A DNA stretch of 64,000 bases, from NCBI RefSeq assembly GCF_900155985.1, contig NZ_FTMA01000001.1, positions 248,001 through 312,000 on the forward strand, written 5' to 3'. Under the pieces are notes generated by a model. The model saw only the letters and a program-made list of their open reading frames with translations. It did no database searches and was not told the DNA's origin. Shown here in pieces: positions 1 through 7,997 of the stretch (position 1 is the first letter of the stretch; each line of letters starts with the position of its first letter). The position numbers and the translations under genes are program-made. Origin of the DNA: Maribacter ulvicola (GTDB taxonomy: Bacteria; Bacteroidota; Bacteroidia; Flavobacteriales; Flavobacteriaceae).

Positions 1-1175
1 TCTATATGTCTAGGCTCTGCAGATAAGCGAATGTCTTTTTTCATTTGTGCCATTATCCTATTCGTATGGCGATCTGGATCTATGATTTTAATTTGATTAA
101 AACGCTCTTGCCTAAAGAATTTTGCATTACGCTCAGACAAATCTAAAATTCGTTTTTTATCTCCTAATTTTGGAACCGTAACTTTCAACCCCGGCGAAAC
201 GGCTACGTTAAAAGGTACGTAAAGTTCTTTTGAATCCGATTTAAATCTGTTTCTAATTTCAACTATTGCCAACTCTAACAAATCTTCATCTTTCTCTTCA
301 AGCTTCTTCTTGATTTCCATAGTATGAGACCTAATTATTGAGCCATGTGCCAACTGAAGAAAATTCACATAAGCCAAAGCATTATCTGATATTATACTGA
401 ACACATCTACGTTACTGATCTTAGGATTAACAATAGTAGATTTCACCTGATAATTCTCTAAAACATCTATCTTATCTTTTATCTCTTGAGCTTCTTCAAA
501 CTTCATTTCTTGAGCCAGAGCCTTCATCTGACTTTTAAAATAAGTGATAGACGATTTAAAATTACCTTTTACAATTTCACGTATATCCGCTATTTGCCTA
601 TCATATTCCACAATAGATTGATAACCCTCACACGGTCCTTTACAGTTCCCTAAATGGTATTCTAAGCACACCTTATATTTACCTGAATTTATTTTATCGG
701 CAGATAAATCATAATTACAAGTTCTTAACGGATAAACACTTTTAATCAAATCTAAAAGCACCCGCACCGTTTTCATACTTGTATAGGGACCAAAATATTC
801 CGATCCATCTTTAATTACTCTTCTGGTAGGAAAAAATCTTGGAAAACGCTCGTTCTTTAAACATAACCAAGGATAAGATTTATCATCCTTTAACAGTACA
901 TTATACCGAGGTTTTAATTCCTTGATTAAATTATTTTCTAATAAAAGGGCATCTGACTCTGTTGGAACAACAATATGCTTTATAGTCCTAATCTTTTTGA
1001 CCAAAACCCGCGTTTTGCCATACTCATGATTCTTATTAAAGTACGATGAAACCCGCTTTTTTAAATTCTTTGCTTTACCTACATATAATATACTATTAGT
1101 GCTGTCATAGAACTGATATACCCCCGGACTGGTAGGCAAGGCACTTAACTGTATGTTTAAAGGAATTTCTCTCAT
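1..1175 (-). CDS. uvrC: Excinuclease ABC subunit C (UvrC), N-terminal part, cut by the window edge
   Basis: UvrC makes the dual incisions in UvrABC nucleotide excision repair. Translating the minus strand from the ATG at 1175 gives 391 residues before the window edge. Residues about 18-40 are a GIY-YIG nuclease domain (SPGVYQF and ILYVGKAKNLKKR). This is followed by the conserved cysteine stretch VCLEYHLGNCKGPCEGY and a UVR-like helix (MKFEEAQEIKDKIDVLENY) that contacts UvrB. The C-terminal RNase H-like and HhH domains lie outside the window. The frame is open throughout with no stop. It is transcribed away from the folate gene at 1654, and I saw no clear promoter. The family assignment is certain. 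Confidence 0.95.
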   Translation of the reverse strand, partial: MREIPLNIQLSALPTSPGVYQFYDSTNSILYVGKAKNLKKRVSSYFNKNHEYGKTRVLVKKIRTIKHIVVPTESDALLLENNLIKELKPRYNVLLKDDKSYPWLCLKNERFPRFFPTRRVIKDGSEYFGPYTSMKTVRVLLDLIKSVYPLRTCNYDLSADKINSGKYKVCLEYHLGNCKGPCEGYQSIVEYDRQIADIREIVKGNFKSSITYFKSQMKALAQEMKFEEAQEIKDKIDVLENYQVKSTIVNPKISNVDVFSIISDNALAYVNFLQLAHGSIIRSHTMEIKKKLEEKDEDLLELAIVEIRNRFKSDSKELYVPFNVAVSPGLKVTVPKLGDKKRILDLSERNAKFFRQERFNQIKIIDPDRHTNRIMAQMKKDIRLSAEPRHI

Positions 1176-1653
1176 AATTTAATACTACTAAAATAGTGCA
1201 TAAAAGCCACTTCTAATTAACTAACACTAGCAAACTCTTCTTATACTATTTTATGAATATCATAATCTAATGCATTATTTTTTTCATATAAATAATAGTA
1301 TCATCCATAAATTACGGTATTAGCAACGCTCCAACACAAGCTAAACTTTATATACTTGATTTTCAGGTGATTATTGTTATATAATATTCATTATATCAAT
1401 TAAATTGTTAATTTTATGGTAAATAAGTGCATTTCAACGATAAAAATGTGCACTTCGCAGAGGTTAAATTAATTTTTTTACCTATTTTTAACTCAACAAC
1501 AACAATTATTGGCTCATTTACAAATTTAGGAACATGGATAGTTATATCATCACATTAGGTACTTACCTTATTTTAATGTTATTTTTTAAAGTATTTTTTG
1601 CCGTTGCAGGTAAAGAATAAATTAATTAATAACTGTGGTATAATCACTTCACT
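1176..1653. other. 478-nt intergenic region with one candidate small ORF
   Basis: This is an AT-rich divergent spacer between uvrC and the folate gene. It contains a short inverted repeat, AAGTGCA (1425-1431) and TGCACTT (1449-1455), and the 28-codon ORF listed separately. No tRNA, riboswitch or exact TAnnTTTG promoter was recognised. Confidence 0.5.
1534..1620 (+). CDS. Possible 28-residue single-span membrane peptide
   Basis: An ATG at 1534 opens a 28-codon frame ending in TAA at 1618-1620, 33 nt before the ATG of the downstream cyclo-ligase. The peptide begins MDSYIITLGTYLILMLFFKV and ends in AVAGKE. It is one continuous hydrophobic stretch with a charged C-terminus, as expected of a single-span micro-protein. 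I recognise no family. It could be a leader peptide coupled to the folate gene, or chance in AT-rich DNA. Its position and hydrophobic character are seen; expression is inferred only. Confidence 0.3.
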   Translation: MDSYIITLGTYLILMLFFKVFFAVAGKE

Positions 1654-2223
1654 ATGTTGAAGAAAGATTTACGCTCTAAATATTCAAAATTACGCAGCTC
1701 GCTTACACCTGATCTATTAACACGACACAGTATAGCCATTGCGAATTCAGTTTTGCAGTTACCTATATGGAGCTATCATTATTTCCATATTTTTTTACCC
1801 ATAGAAAAGAAAACCGAGATAGATACCGAAGGTATCATCTCTATACTTTTAGGACTAGATAAAAACGTTGTTGTACCTAAAATTATATCCCCAACAGAGC
1901 TAGAGCATTTCCTATTAACCGATAACACAAAATTCACTAAAAACGCTCTTAATATACCAGAACCTGTAGACGGCATTTCCATTGACCCCATTAAATTAGA
2001 TGTTGTGTTTATACCACTACTTGCCTTTGATGAATTGGGAAATAGAACAGGCTACGGAAAAGGCTATTACGATAGATTTCTTAACAAATGCAAAGATGAC
2101 GTTATAAAAATTGGATTATCATTTTTTGAAGCTGAGTCCACTATTGACGATATAGAAGTTACAGATATACCTTTAGATTATTGTGTGACCCCATCAAAAA
2201 TCTATTCTTTTACCACTTCTTGA
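1654..2223 (+). CDS. 5-formyltetrahydrofolate cyclo-ligase
   Basis: This enzyme converts 5-formyl-THF and ATP to 5,10-methenyl-THF in the cytoplasm, recycling folate. The protein has 189 residues, normal for the family. It carries an N-terminal basic helix with KKDLRSKYSKLRSSL, a central VVVPKI strand, and the diagnostic C-terminal motif LGNRTGYGKGYYDRFL that binds nucleotide and folate. It starts at the ATG at 1654. It is convergent with lspA, with only 2 nt between the two stop codons, so the mRNA 3' ends must overlap. No terminator is visible between them. The family is confident; no gene symbol is given because usage varies (fau/ygfA/fthC). Confidence 0.93.
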   Translation: MLKKDLRSKYSKLRSSLTPDLLTRHSIAIANSVLQLPIWSYHYFHIFLPIEKKTEIDTEGIISILLGLDKNVVVPKIISPTELEHFLLTDNTKFTKNALNIPEPVDGISIDPIKLDVVFIPLLAFDELGNRTGYGKGYYDRFLNKCKDDVIKIGLSFFEAESTIDDIEVTDIPLDYCVTPSKIYSFTTS

Positions 2224-2225
2224 TC

Positions 2226-2873
2226 CTACACATTTTCTTTTACCCCTGTAGCCATCTCTTCTTCCTTACTAAATGCTCTTTTATTAAATACCAGCAGAAT
2301 ACCCACACCTGTGCTTATTGCAGTATCCGCAATATTGAATACAGGTTCAAAAAATCTAAAGTTTTGCCCGCCTACCATTGGCATCCATGTAGGCCAGGTA
2401 GAGTCTACCATTGGAAAATAAAGCATATCTACTACTTTACCATAAAACAATTGACCATAAGGTTCGTCAGAAAATAATGTTGCCACTTCATTATAGCTTT
2501 CATTGAAAATAGCACCATAGAAAACAGAATCTAAAATATTACCCAATGCTCCCGCAAAAATTAGAGATACCGCCCATATTAATGTATTTGATGCTTTCTT
2601 TTTAATTACATCAAAAAGCCAATACCCAATACCCAATATGGCAAATAGCCTAAAAATGGTTAGCACCAATTTTCCAACATTATCAGAAATGGGCAACACG
2701 TCGCTAAGCTTGGCTCCCCAAGCCGCACCTTCATTTTCAATAAATAAAATTTTAAACCAATTGAATACCTCAACAGATTCTCCTAGTACAAAATGGGTTT
2801 TAATATATATTTTACTCCATTGATCAATTATTAATATCAATAAAATAAATAGTACGGATTTTTTAATGTTCAT
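2226..2873 (-). CDS. lspA: Lipoprotein signal peptidase (signal peptidase II)
   Basis: LspA is an inner-membrane aspartyl protease that removes signal peptides from diacylated prolipoproteins, of which this window encodes many. The 215 residues include about four membrane segments. The catalytic aspartates are Asp115 in GNILDSVFYG and Asp183 in FNIADTAIST, with the conserved KVVDMLYFP between them. It is longer than the roughly 165-residue proteobacterial enzyme because of a loop at about 120-170, which is usual in Bacteroidota. It is the last gene of a minus-strand run that starts with ileS, echoing the widespread ileS-lspA linkage. Confidence 0.95.
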   Translation of the reverse strand: MNIKKSVLFILLILIIDQWSKIYIKTHFVLGESVEVFNWFKILFIENEGAAWGAKLSDVLPISDNVGKLVLTIFRLFAILGIGYWLFDVIKKKASNTLIWAVSLIFAGALGNILDSVFYGAIFNESYNEVATLFSDEPYGQLFYGKVVDMLYFPMVDSTWPTWMPMVGGQNFRFFEPVFNIADTAISTGVGILLVFNKRAFSKEEEMATGVKENV

Positions 2874-2909
2874 GGGCTTTCTTCGTCAATGAGCGCAAAA
2901 ATATAAATA

Positions 2910-3527
2910 TTATTCGGTTTTACTAAGATCAATATTTCCAGTAATTGTTTCTAATTGATAAGTAGCTACTCCTGGGGGAATTGGATTGGAAGAAACCGTT
3001 CCAAATTTGCTGACTGCACTAATTCTTGCGGATTTTGAAATCACTTTAATATTACCGCTTTGAGACTTTATGGTAGCATTAGACCTTACATTTTTTAACA
3101 AACATGCGCCATCTGCTAAAACAACTTGTAAATCCTGATAACCTCCTTCAATTTCCACTCTAGAGTTGGTTCCAAAAACTATTAATCTTTTGTAGTTGGG
3201 CATTTTCAATTTTAACAAAATAGAAACAACCTTATGTGCGCTTAATTTATCATTAGGTTTACTGAAATTGGGAGCAAAATCGGTTTCTACAAAAAGTGTT
3301 GCTCCCTTTGTTGACACCCCTAACTCTAAATTTTGACTGTACTCTCCCTCCATTACCGCCTCAATATGTATTTCATTTCCTTTGTGTGATTGCACTTCTA
3401 CATGAAAACAATTAGCGGCATCTACCTGTACAAGATCAATATGATCCGCCATAAGACTTTTAAACACCTTCTTTTGAGCAGTAAGCCCAAAGGAAAGCAG
3501 CAATAGAAAATAAGGTAAGCTTCGCAT
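2910..3527 (-). CDS. Exported protein with a DUF4097-like (adhesin-like) beta repeat region
   Basis: This is a 205-residue protein with a signal peptide (MRSLPYFLLLLSFGLTAQ, probable cleavage after the Ala-Gln). The mature part is rich in short beta strands with alternating polar and hydrophobic residues (ATIKSQSGNIKVISKSARIS, TGNIDLSKT). This resembles the DUF4097/DUF2807 putative adhesin beta-solenoids common in flavobacteria. No catalytic residues are recognised. It lies between the dksA-like gene and lspA on the same strand, 36 nt upstream of lspA, so the two are probably co-transcribed. A hairpin at 3547-3568 may separate it from ileS. Function unknown; envelope location inferred. Confidence 0.7.
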   Translation of the reverse strand: MRSLPYFLLLLSFGLTAQKKVFKSLMADHIDLVQVDAANCFHVEVQSHKGNEIHIEAVMEGEYSQNLELGVSTKGATLFVETDFAPNFSKPNDKLSAHKVVSILLKLKMPNYKRLIVFGTNSRVEIEGGYQDLQVVLADGACLLKNVRSNATIKSQSGNIKVISKSARISAVSKFGTVSSNPIPPGVATYQLETITGNIDLSKTE

Positions 3528-3546
3528 TCAAAATATCAGTTATTAA

Positions 3547-3568
3547 AAAACGCCCCTAAAGGCGTTTT
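3547..3568 (-). terminator. Intrinsic terminator after the dksA-like gene
   Basis: An inverted repeat AAAACGCC / GGCGTTTT with a 6-nt loop lies just downstream of the stop of the dksA-like gene. Read on the minus strand, the hairpin is followed by a T-run (TTTTTT). It would end or attenuate ileS-dksA transcripts before the adhesin-like gene and lspA. Confidence 0.75.
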
Positions 3569-3570
3569 AA

Positions 3571-3954
3571 TTATGATTGCATATTTTTAGCTTCAATACT
3601 TAATGTAGCGTGCGGCACTAGTTTTAATCGTTCTTTATTGATCAATTTTCCCGTAACACGACATATGCCATATGTTTTGTTTTCTATACGTAAAATTGCA
3701 TTTTTAAGGTCACGAATAAACTTTTCTTGTCTGATGGCTAACTGCGTGTTTGCCTCTTTACTCATGGTCTCAGAACCTTCTTCAAAAGCTTTAAAGGTAG
3801 GTGATGTGTCATCTGTACCGTTGTTACCATCGTTCATATAGGCACTTTTTAAGAGCTCCAAATGATTTTTAGCCTTTTCTATTTTATCTTCGATCAATAC
3901 TTTGAATTCTGCCAAATCTTTGTCAGAATACCTCACTTTTAAATCTTCTGCCAT
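3571..3954 (-). CDS. TraR/DksA-family protein lacking a complete zinc finger
   Basis: The 127 residues comprise a long helical hairpin (about 10-90) and a C-terminal globular part of the DksA/TraR fold, whose homologues bind RNA polymerase through the secondary channel. The four-cysteine zinc site is degenerate. Only Cys98 remains (YGICRVTGKLI), the partner position is Thr101, and no C-terminal Cys pair is present. This is the usual state of Bacteroidota members, so it is probably a functional zinc-less form rather than a damaged gene. It begins 4 nt after the ileS stop, so the two are co-transcribed and possibly translationally coupled. Direct regulatory function is inferred from the family. 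Confidence 0.85.
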   Translation of the reverse strand: MAEDLKVRYSDKDLAEFKVLIEDKIEKAKNHLELLKSAYMNDGNNGTDDTSPTFKAFEEGSETMSKEANTQLAIRQEKFIRDLKNAILRIENKTYGICRVTGKLINKERLKLVPHATLSIEAKNMQS

Positions 3955-3957
3955 CTC

Positions 3958-6900
3958 TTAATGTTTTTCTATAAACAATTTAGTATTCACCTCGTCAAAA
4001 GCAATTTCTATGCCTTTGTCCAATTCTTCAACAAAAATTAATTCAGCTGTTAAAGTCTCCGTTTTAATATACTCCAAATTATTCTTTACAGCAACTTCAA
4101 CAAATCCATCTTTCACTATTTTAACCGCAATCTTATCAGTTACCTCAAAACCAGAATCTTTTCTAATGTTCTGAATTCTATTCACTAACTCTCTTGCCAC
4201 TCCTTCATTTCTCAGTTCCTCATTGATTGTTACGTCTAGAGCAACGGTTAATTTACCCGATGTTGCCACCATCCATCCTTCAATATCCTGGGAAGAGATA
4301 TCTACATCCTGTAACTGTAAAGTAATGCTTTTATTTTCTAACTGTACTGTTAATTCGCCATCTTGCTCAATTTTTTGGATATCTTCTTGCTCAAATTTAT
4401 TCACAGCTTGAGCAATCTGCTTCATATCCTTACCAAATCTTGGACCTAAAGTCTTGAAATTAGGCTTAATACGTTTAACCAATACCCCTGAAGCATCATC
4501 TAACAGTTGAATTTCCTTAACGTTAACTTCAGATTTTATTAATTCTGAAACTGCTTCAATTTCTTCCCTATCCTTGATATCAAGTACAGGAATCATTATT
4601 TTCTGCAGTGGTTGACGCACTTTTATCTTCTCTTTTTGACGAATAGACAAAACCAAAGATGATATTACTTGCGCTTTATGCATCTTTACTTCTAAGCTTT
4701 GGTCTATAAGCGATTCATCTGCTACAGGGAAATCTGCCAAATGCACACTTTCAAACCCATCTTTTACGGTTGCTTTATTTAAATCTAAATATAAACGATC
4801 CATAAAAAACGGCGCAATTGGCGCAGAAAGCTTAGCTATTATATCTAAACAGGTATATAGGGTTTGATATGCTGCAATTTTATCAGTAGCATACTCGCCT
4901 TTCCAAAAACGCCTTCTACATAAACGAACATACCAATTGCTTAAATTTTCTTGAACAAACTCAGATATTGCTCTTGCCGCGCGGGTTGGCTCATACTCGG
5001 CATATGCGGTATCTACTACCTTTATCAATGAATTTAATTCAGAAAGGATCCAACGGTCTATTTCTGTACGTTCTGCCATTGGCACATCATTTTCAGCATA
5101 CGTAAACTTATCTAAGTTCGCATATAGCCCAAAAAATGAATAGGTATTATATAAGGTCCCAAAGAATTTGCGCTTTACTTCTGCTATACCTTCTGTATCA
5201 AATTTTAGGTTATCCCAAGGGTTGGCATTACTGATCATATACCAACGTGTGGCATCTGCACCATGCTCGTTCATCGTTTCAAAAGGATCAACGGCATTGC
5301 CTAATCGCTTAGACATTTTCTTACCCTCTTTATCTAACACTAAACCGTTAGACACTACATTTTTATACGCGACAGAATCAAAGACCATGGTTGCAATTGC
5401 ATGCAAGGTATAGAACCAGCCACGTGTTTGATCCACACCTTCCGCTATGAAATCTGCAGGAAATGTTGTTCCTTTATCTATCAAATCCTTATTCTCAAAA
5501 GGATAATGCCATTGTGCATATGGCATAGAACCACTGTCAAACCAAACATCTATTAAATCGCTCTCGCGCTTCATTGGTTTTCCCGATTCAGATATCAATG
5601 TAATTTGATCAACTATATTCTTATGTAAATCTATTTTATCATAGTTTTCATCAGACATATCATCAACTACGAAGTCAGCGTAGATATCTTTTTCCAAGAC
5701 ACCCGCTTCAACGGCCTTAGCCATTTCTGACTTTAGTTCTGCCACTGAACCTATGATTATTTCCTCTTTACCGTTTTCTGTTCTCCAGATCGGCAATGGA
5801 ATACCCCAATAACGAGACCTAGAAAGATTCCAGTCATTTGCATTTGCCAACCAATTACCAAATCTACCCTCACCCGTTGCTTTTGGTTTCCAGTTGATGG
5901 TTTGGTTCAACTCAAACATTTGATCCTTTACATCCGTTACCTTAATGAACCAAGAATCTAACGGATAATATAATATTGGCTTATCTGTACGCCAACAGTT
6001 AGGATAACTGTGTACATATTTCTCTACCTTAAATGCTTTATTCTCTTCTTTTAATTTAATGGCGATTTCAACATCTATAGAACGTTCTGGCGCTTCACCA
6101 TCTTCATAATATTCGTTCTTTACATACTTACCACCCAGTTCTTTTAATTCTGGTCTAAACTTACCCTGCAAATCTACAAGAGGAACCAAGTTTGCATTTT
6201 CATCTAACACCAACATTGGTGGAATTTCAGGAACTGCCTGCTTTGCTACAAGGGCATCATCTGCACCAAAAGTTGGCGCGGTATGTACAATACCAGTACC
6301 ATCTTCTGTAGTTACAAAATCACCTGCAATTATTCTAAATGCATTTTCAGCATTTTCATACGGAAGTACATAATCCATTAATTGCTCATAACGAACACCC
6401 AATAAATCTTTCCCTTTAAATTCCTTTACAACATAGAATGGAATTTTTTTATCGCCGGACTTGTACTCTAACAACTCTGACTTCTCTGATACTTCTTTGA
6501 ATTTACCTGAGAATTGTTTCCCTACCAAATTCTTGGCAAGCACTACATTCATAGGCTCAAAAGTGTACTGATTGTACGATTCAACCAATACATAATCAAT
6601 TTTAGAACCTACGGTCAATGCCGTATTCGACGGCAATGTCCAAGGTGTTGTCGTCCAAGCCAAAAAGTATACGGTGCCCTCATTCTGTAAGCACTCTGGC
6701 AGGGTTTCTTCTACCGCTTTAAATTGAGCAGTTACCGTTGTATCAGTTACATCTTGGTATGTGCCCGGTTGATTTAGCTCATGAGAGCTCAATCCTGTAC
6801 CAGCTTTTGGGGAATAAGGCTGTATGGTATACCCTTTATAAATTAAATCTTTAGAATAGATTTGTTTTAGCAACCACCATACCGTCTCCATGTATTTGGA

Positions 6901-7356
6901 TTTGTATGTGATATAAGGGTCCTCCATATCTACCCAATACCCAACTTGCTCGGTCATTGCATTCCAAACATCGGTATATCTCATTACCGCTTTTTTACAA
7001 GCAGCATTATATTCTTCGACCGAAATCTTAACTCCAATATCTTCTTTGGTAATTCCCAATTCTTTTTCTATACCCAGTTCAATAGGAAGACCATGAGTAT
7101 CCCATCCGGCTTTACGCTTTACCTGAAAACCTTTCATAGTTTTGTACCTCGGAAAGATATCTTTTATGGTACGAGCCATTACATGATGAATCCCCGGCAT
7201 ACCGTTTGCCGATGGCGGACCTTCATAAAAAACATAACTATCCTTACCCTCTCGAGTAGATATACTTTTTTCAAAAATGGCATTCTTTGACCAGTAGTCA
7301 AGTATTTCTTCTGCGACCTTTGGTAAATTCAATCCTTGATATTCTGTGAACTTCAT
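3958..7356 (-). CDS. ileS: Isoleucyl-tRNA synthetase
   Basis: This class I aminoacyl-tRNA synthetase charges tRNA-Ile. The 1132 residues match the long, eukaryote-like type of IleRS. The HIGH-type motif is NGMPGIHH (residues 51-58). The CP1 editing domain occupies roughly 190-400 (WTTTPWTLPSN, GTGIVHTAPTFGADD). The KMSKR signature is near residue 682, and the anticodon-binding and C-terminal domains complete the protein. The start at 7356 (MKFTEYQGLN) fits the family. It heads the ileS, dksA-like, adhesin-like, lspA run. The long type is associated with mupirocin insensitivity in other bacteria; that is family knowledge, not shown here. Confidence 0.97.
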   Translation of the reverse strand: MKFTEYQGLNLPKVAEEILDYWSKNAIFEKSISTREGKDSYVFYEGPPSANGMPGIHHVMARTIKDIFPRYKTMKGFQVKRKAGWDTHGLPIELGIEKELGITKEDIGVKISVEEYNAACKKAVMRYTDVWNAMTEQVGYWVDMEDPYITYKSKYMETVWWLLKQIYSKDLIYKGYTIQPYSPKAGTGLSSHELNQPGTYQDVTDTTVTAQFKAVEETLPECLQNEGTVYFLAWTTTPWTLPSNTALTVGSKIDYVLVESYNQYTFEPMNVVLAKNLVGKQFSGKFKEVSEKSELLEYKSGDKKIPFYVVKEFKGKDLLGVRYEQLMDYVLPYENAENAFRIIAGDFVTTEDGTGIVHTAPTFGADDALVAKQAVPEIPPMLVLDENANLVPLVDLQGKFRPELKELGGKYVKNEYYEDGEAPERSIDVEIAIKLKEENKAFKVEKYVHSYPNCWRTDKPILYYPLDSWFIKVTDVKDQMFELNQTINWKPKATGEGRFGNWLANANDWNLSRSRYWGIPLPIWRTENGKEEIIIGSVAELKSEMAKAVEAGVLEKDIYADFVVDDMSDENYDKIDLHKNIVDQITLISESGKPMKRESDLIDVWFDSGSMPYAQWHYPFENKDLIDKGTTFPADFIAEGVDQTRGWFYTLHAIATMVFDSVAYKNVVSNGLVLDKEGKKMSKRLGNAVDPFETMNEHGADATRWYMISNANPWDNLKFDTEGIAEVKRKFFGTLYNTYSFFGLYANLDKFTYAENDVPMAERTEIDRWILSELNSLIKVVDTAYAEYEPTRAARAISEFVQENLSNWYVRLCRRRFWKGEYATDKIAAYQTLYTCLDIIAKLSAPIAPFFMDRLYLDLNKATVKDGFESVHLADFPVADESLIDQSLEVKMHKAQVISSLVLSIRQKEKIKVRQPLQKIMIPVLDIKDREEIEAVSELIKSEVNVKEIQLLDDASGVLVKRIKPNFKTLGPRFGKDMKQIAQAVNKFEQEDIQKIEQDGELTVQLENKSITLQLQDVDISSQDIEGWMVATSGKLTVALDVTINEELRNEGVARELVNRIQNIRKDSGFEVTDKIAVKIVKDGFVEVAVKNNLEYIKTETLTAELIFVEELDKGIEIAFDEVNTKLFIEKH

Positions 7357-7390
7357 ACAAAATGCTTATAGTACTGGGGTTAAAAGGCTG

Positions 7391-7398
7391 CAAAATTA
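7391..7398 (-). promoter_or_regulatory. Candidate -7 element upstream of ileS
   Basis: On the minus strand this reads TAATTTTG, an exact match to the Bacteroidota -7 consensus TAnnTTTG, 35 nt upstream of the ileS start. No well-placed -33 TTG is present, so support is partial. Confidence 0.4.
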
Positions 7399-7544
7399 TA
7401 AAATTTTGCTCAAAAATGAGTGTTAAGACCGCACTGAAATACCTATTACTCATGTATTAATGGTTTTATTGACACCTTAGAGATCTAAAAGTTAAATTTC
7501 CACGTATATTCTTGTGAACAATTAACCATTAAACCTTTTTACAA

Positions 7545-7949
7545 ATGAAAAAAGTACTTTTAGGATTATTAACAATCTTAGCACTTAGCCTGTCTATCTC
7601 TTGTAGAGATACAGCTGATAAAGCTAAATCTGCAACAGAAGAAGCAGGAGCTGCTTTAGAAAATGCTGGTGAAGAATTAAAAGAAGCTGGACAAGATTTA
7701 GAAAAAGCAGGCGAAGCTGCAATGGATGCCGCTGAAGAAGCCAGTGAAAATGCAATGGATGCTGCAGAAGATGCTGTTAAAACAGTAAAAGAAGCTGGAC
7801 AAGATGGTATGGATGCCGCCAAGAAAGCTGGTCAAGATACAATGGATGCTGCGAAAGAAGCAGGAAATGAAGCAAAAGACGCTGCTAATGACGCAGCTGA
7901 CAAAGCAGCTAAAAAATCTGAAGATGTAAAAAATGCGGTTAAACACTAA
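7545..7949 (+). CDS. Lipoprotein with LEA-like 11-residue helical repeats
   Basis: The 134-residue protein has a lipobox (LSISC, Cys20) after a typical signal peptide. The mature part consists almost entirely of Ala, Asp, Glu and Lys. From about residue 85 it shows clean 11-residue repeats: AGQDGMDAAKK, AGQDTMDAAKE, AGNEAKDAAND. Earlier, looser copies follow the same Ala/Asp/Glu/Lys pattern. An 11-mer periodic, highly charged Ala-rich helix is the hallmark of group 3 LEA and related apolipoprotein-like helices that stabilise membranes or proteins in stress. Here the helix would be tethered to a membrane. The gene is monocistronic, ends at a strong terminator, and is convergent with the TonB receptor. 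The repeat is seen; the stress role is inferred. Confidence 0.8.
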   Translation: MKKVLLGLLTILALSLSISCRDTADKAKSATEEAGAALENAGEELKEAGQDLEKAGEAAMDAAEEASENAMDAAEDAVKTVKEAGQDGMDAAKKAGQDTMDAAKEAGNEAKDAANDAADKAAKKSEDVKNAVKH

Positions 7950-7966
7950 CCATTTTTTATAATATT

Positions 7967-7995
7967 AAAAGACCCGTTATTAACGGGTCTTTTTT
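7967..7995. terminator. Bidirectional intrinsic terminator
   Basis: The perfect stem GACCCGTT / AACGGGTC with a 3-nt loop is flanked by A-rich sequence on the left and TTTTTT on the right. It sits between the LEA-like lipoprotein and the convergent TonB receptor (stop at 7998) and can serve both. Confidence 0.85.
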
Positions 7996-7997
7996 AT

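Noticed and set aside
1425-1455. AAGTGCA/TGCACTT inverted repeat as an operator
   Set aside because: Seven-bp arms with a 17-nt spacer in AT-rich DNA are weak, and they do not sit at a recognised promoter.
2181-2477. Plus-strand frame opposite lspA
   Set aside because: It overlaps lspA on the opposite strand and has no coding signature.
7529-7946. Long minus-strand frames opposite the LEA-like lipoprotein
   Set aside because: They are mirror frames produced by the Ala/Asp/Glu/Lys-rich repeats. They have no start signals and no family resemblance.
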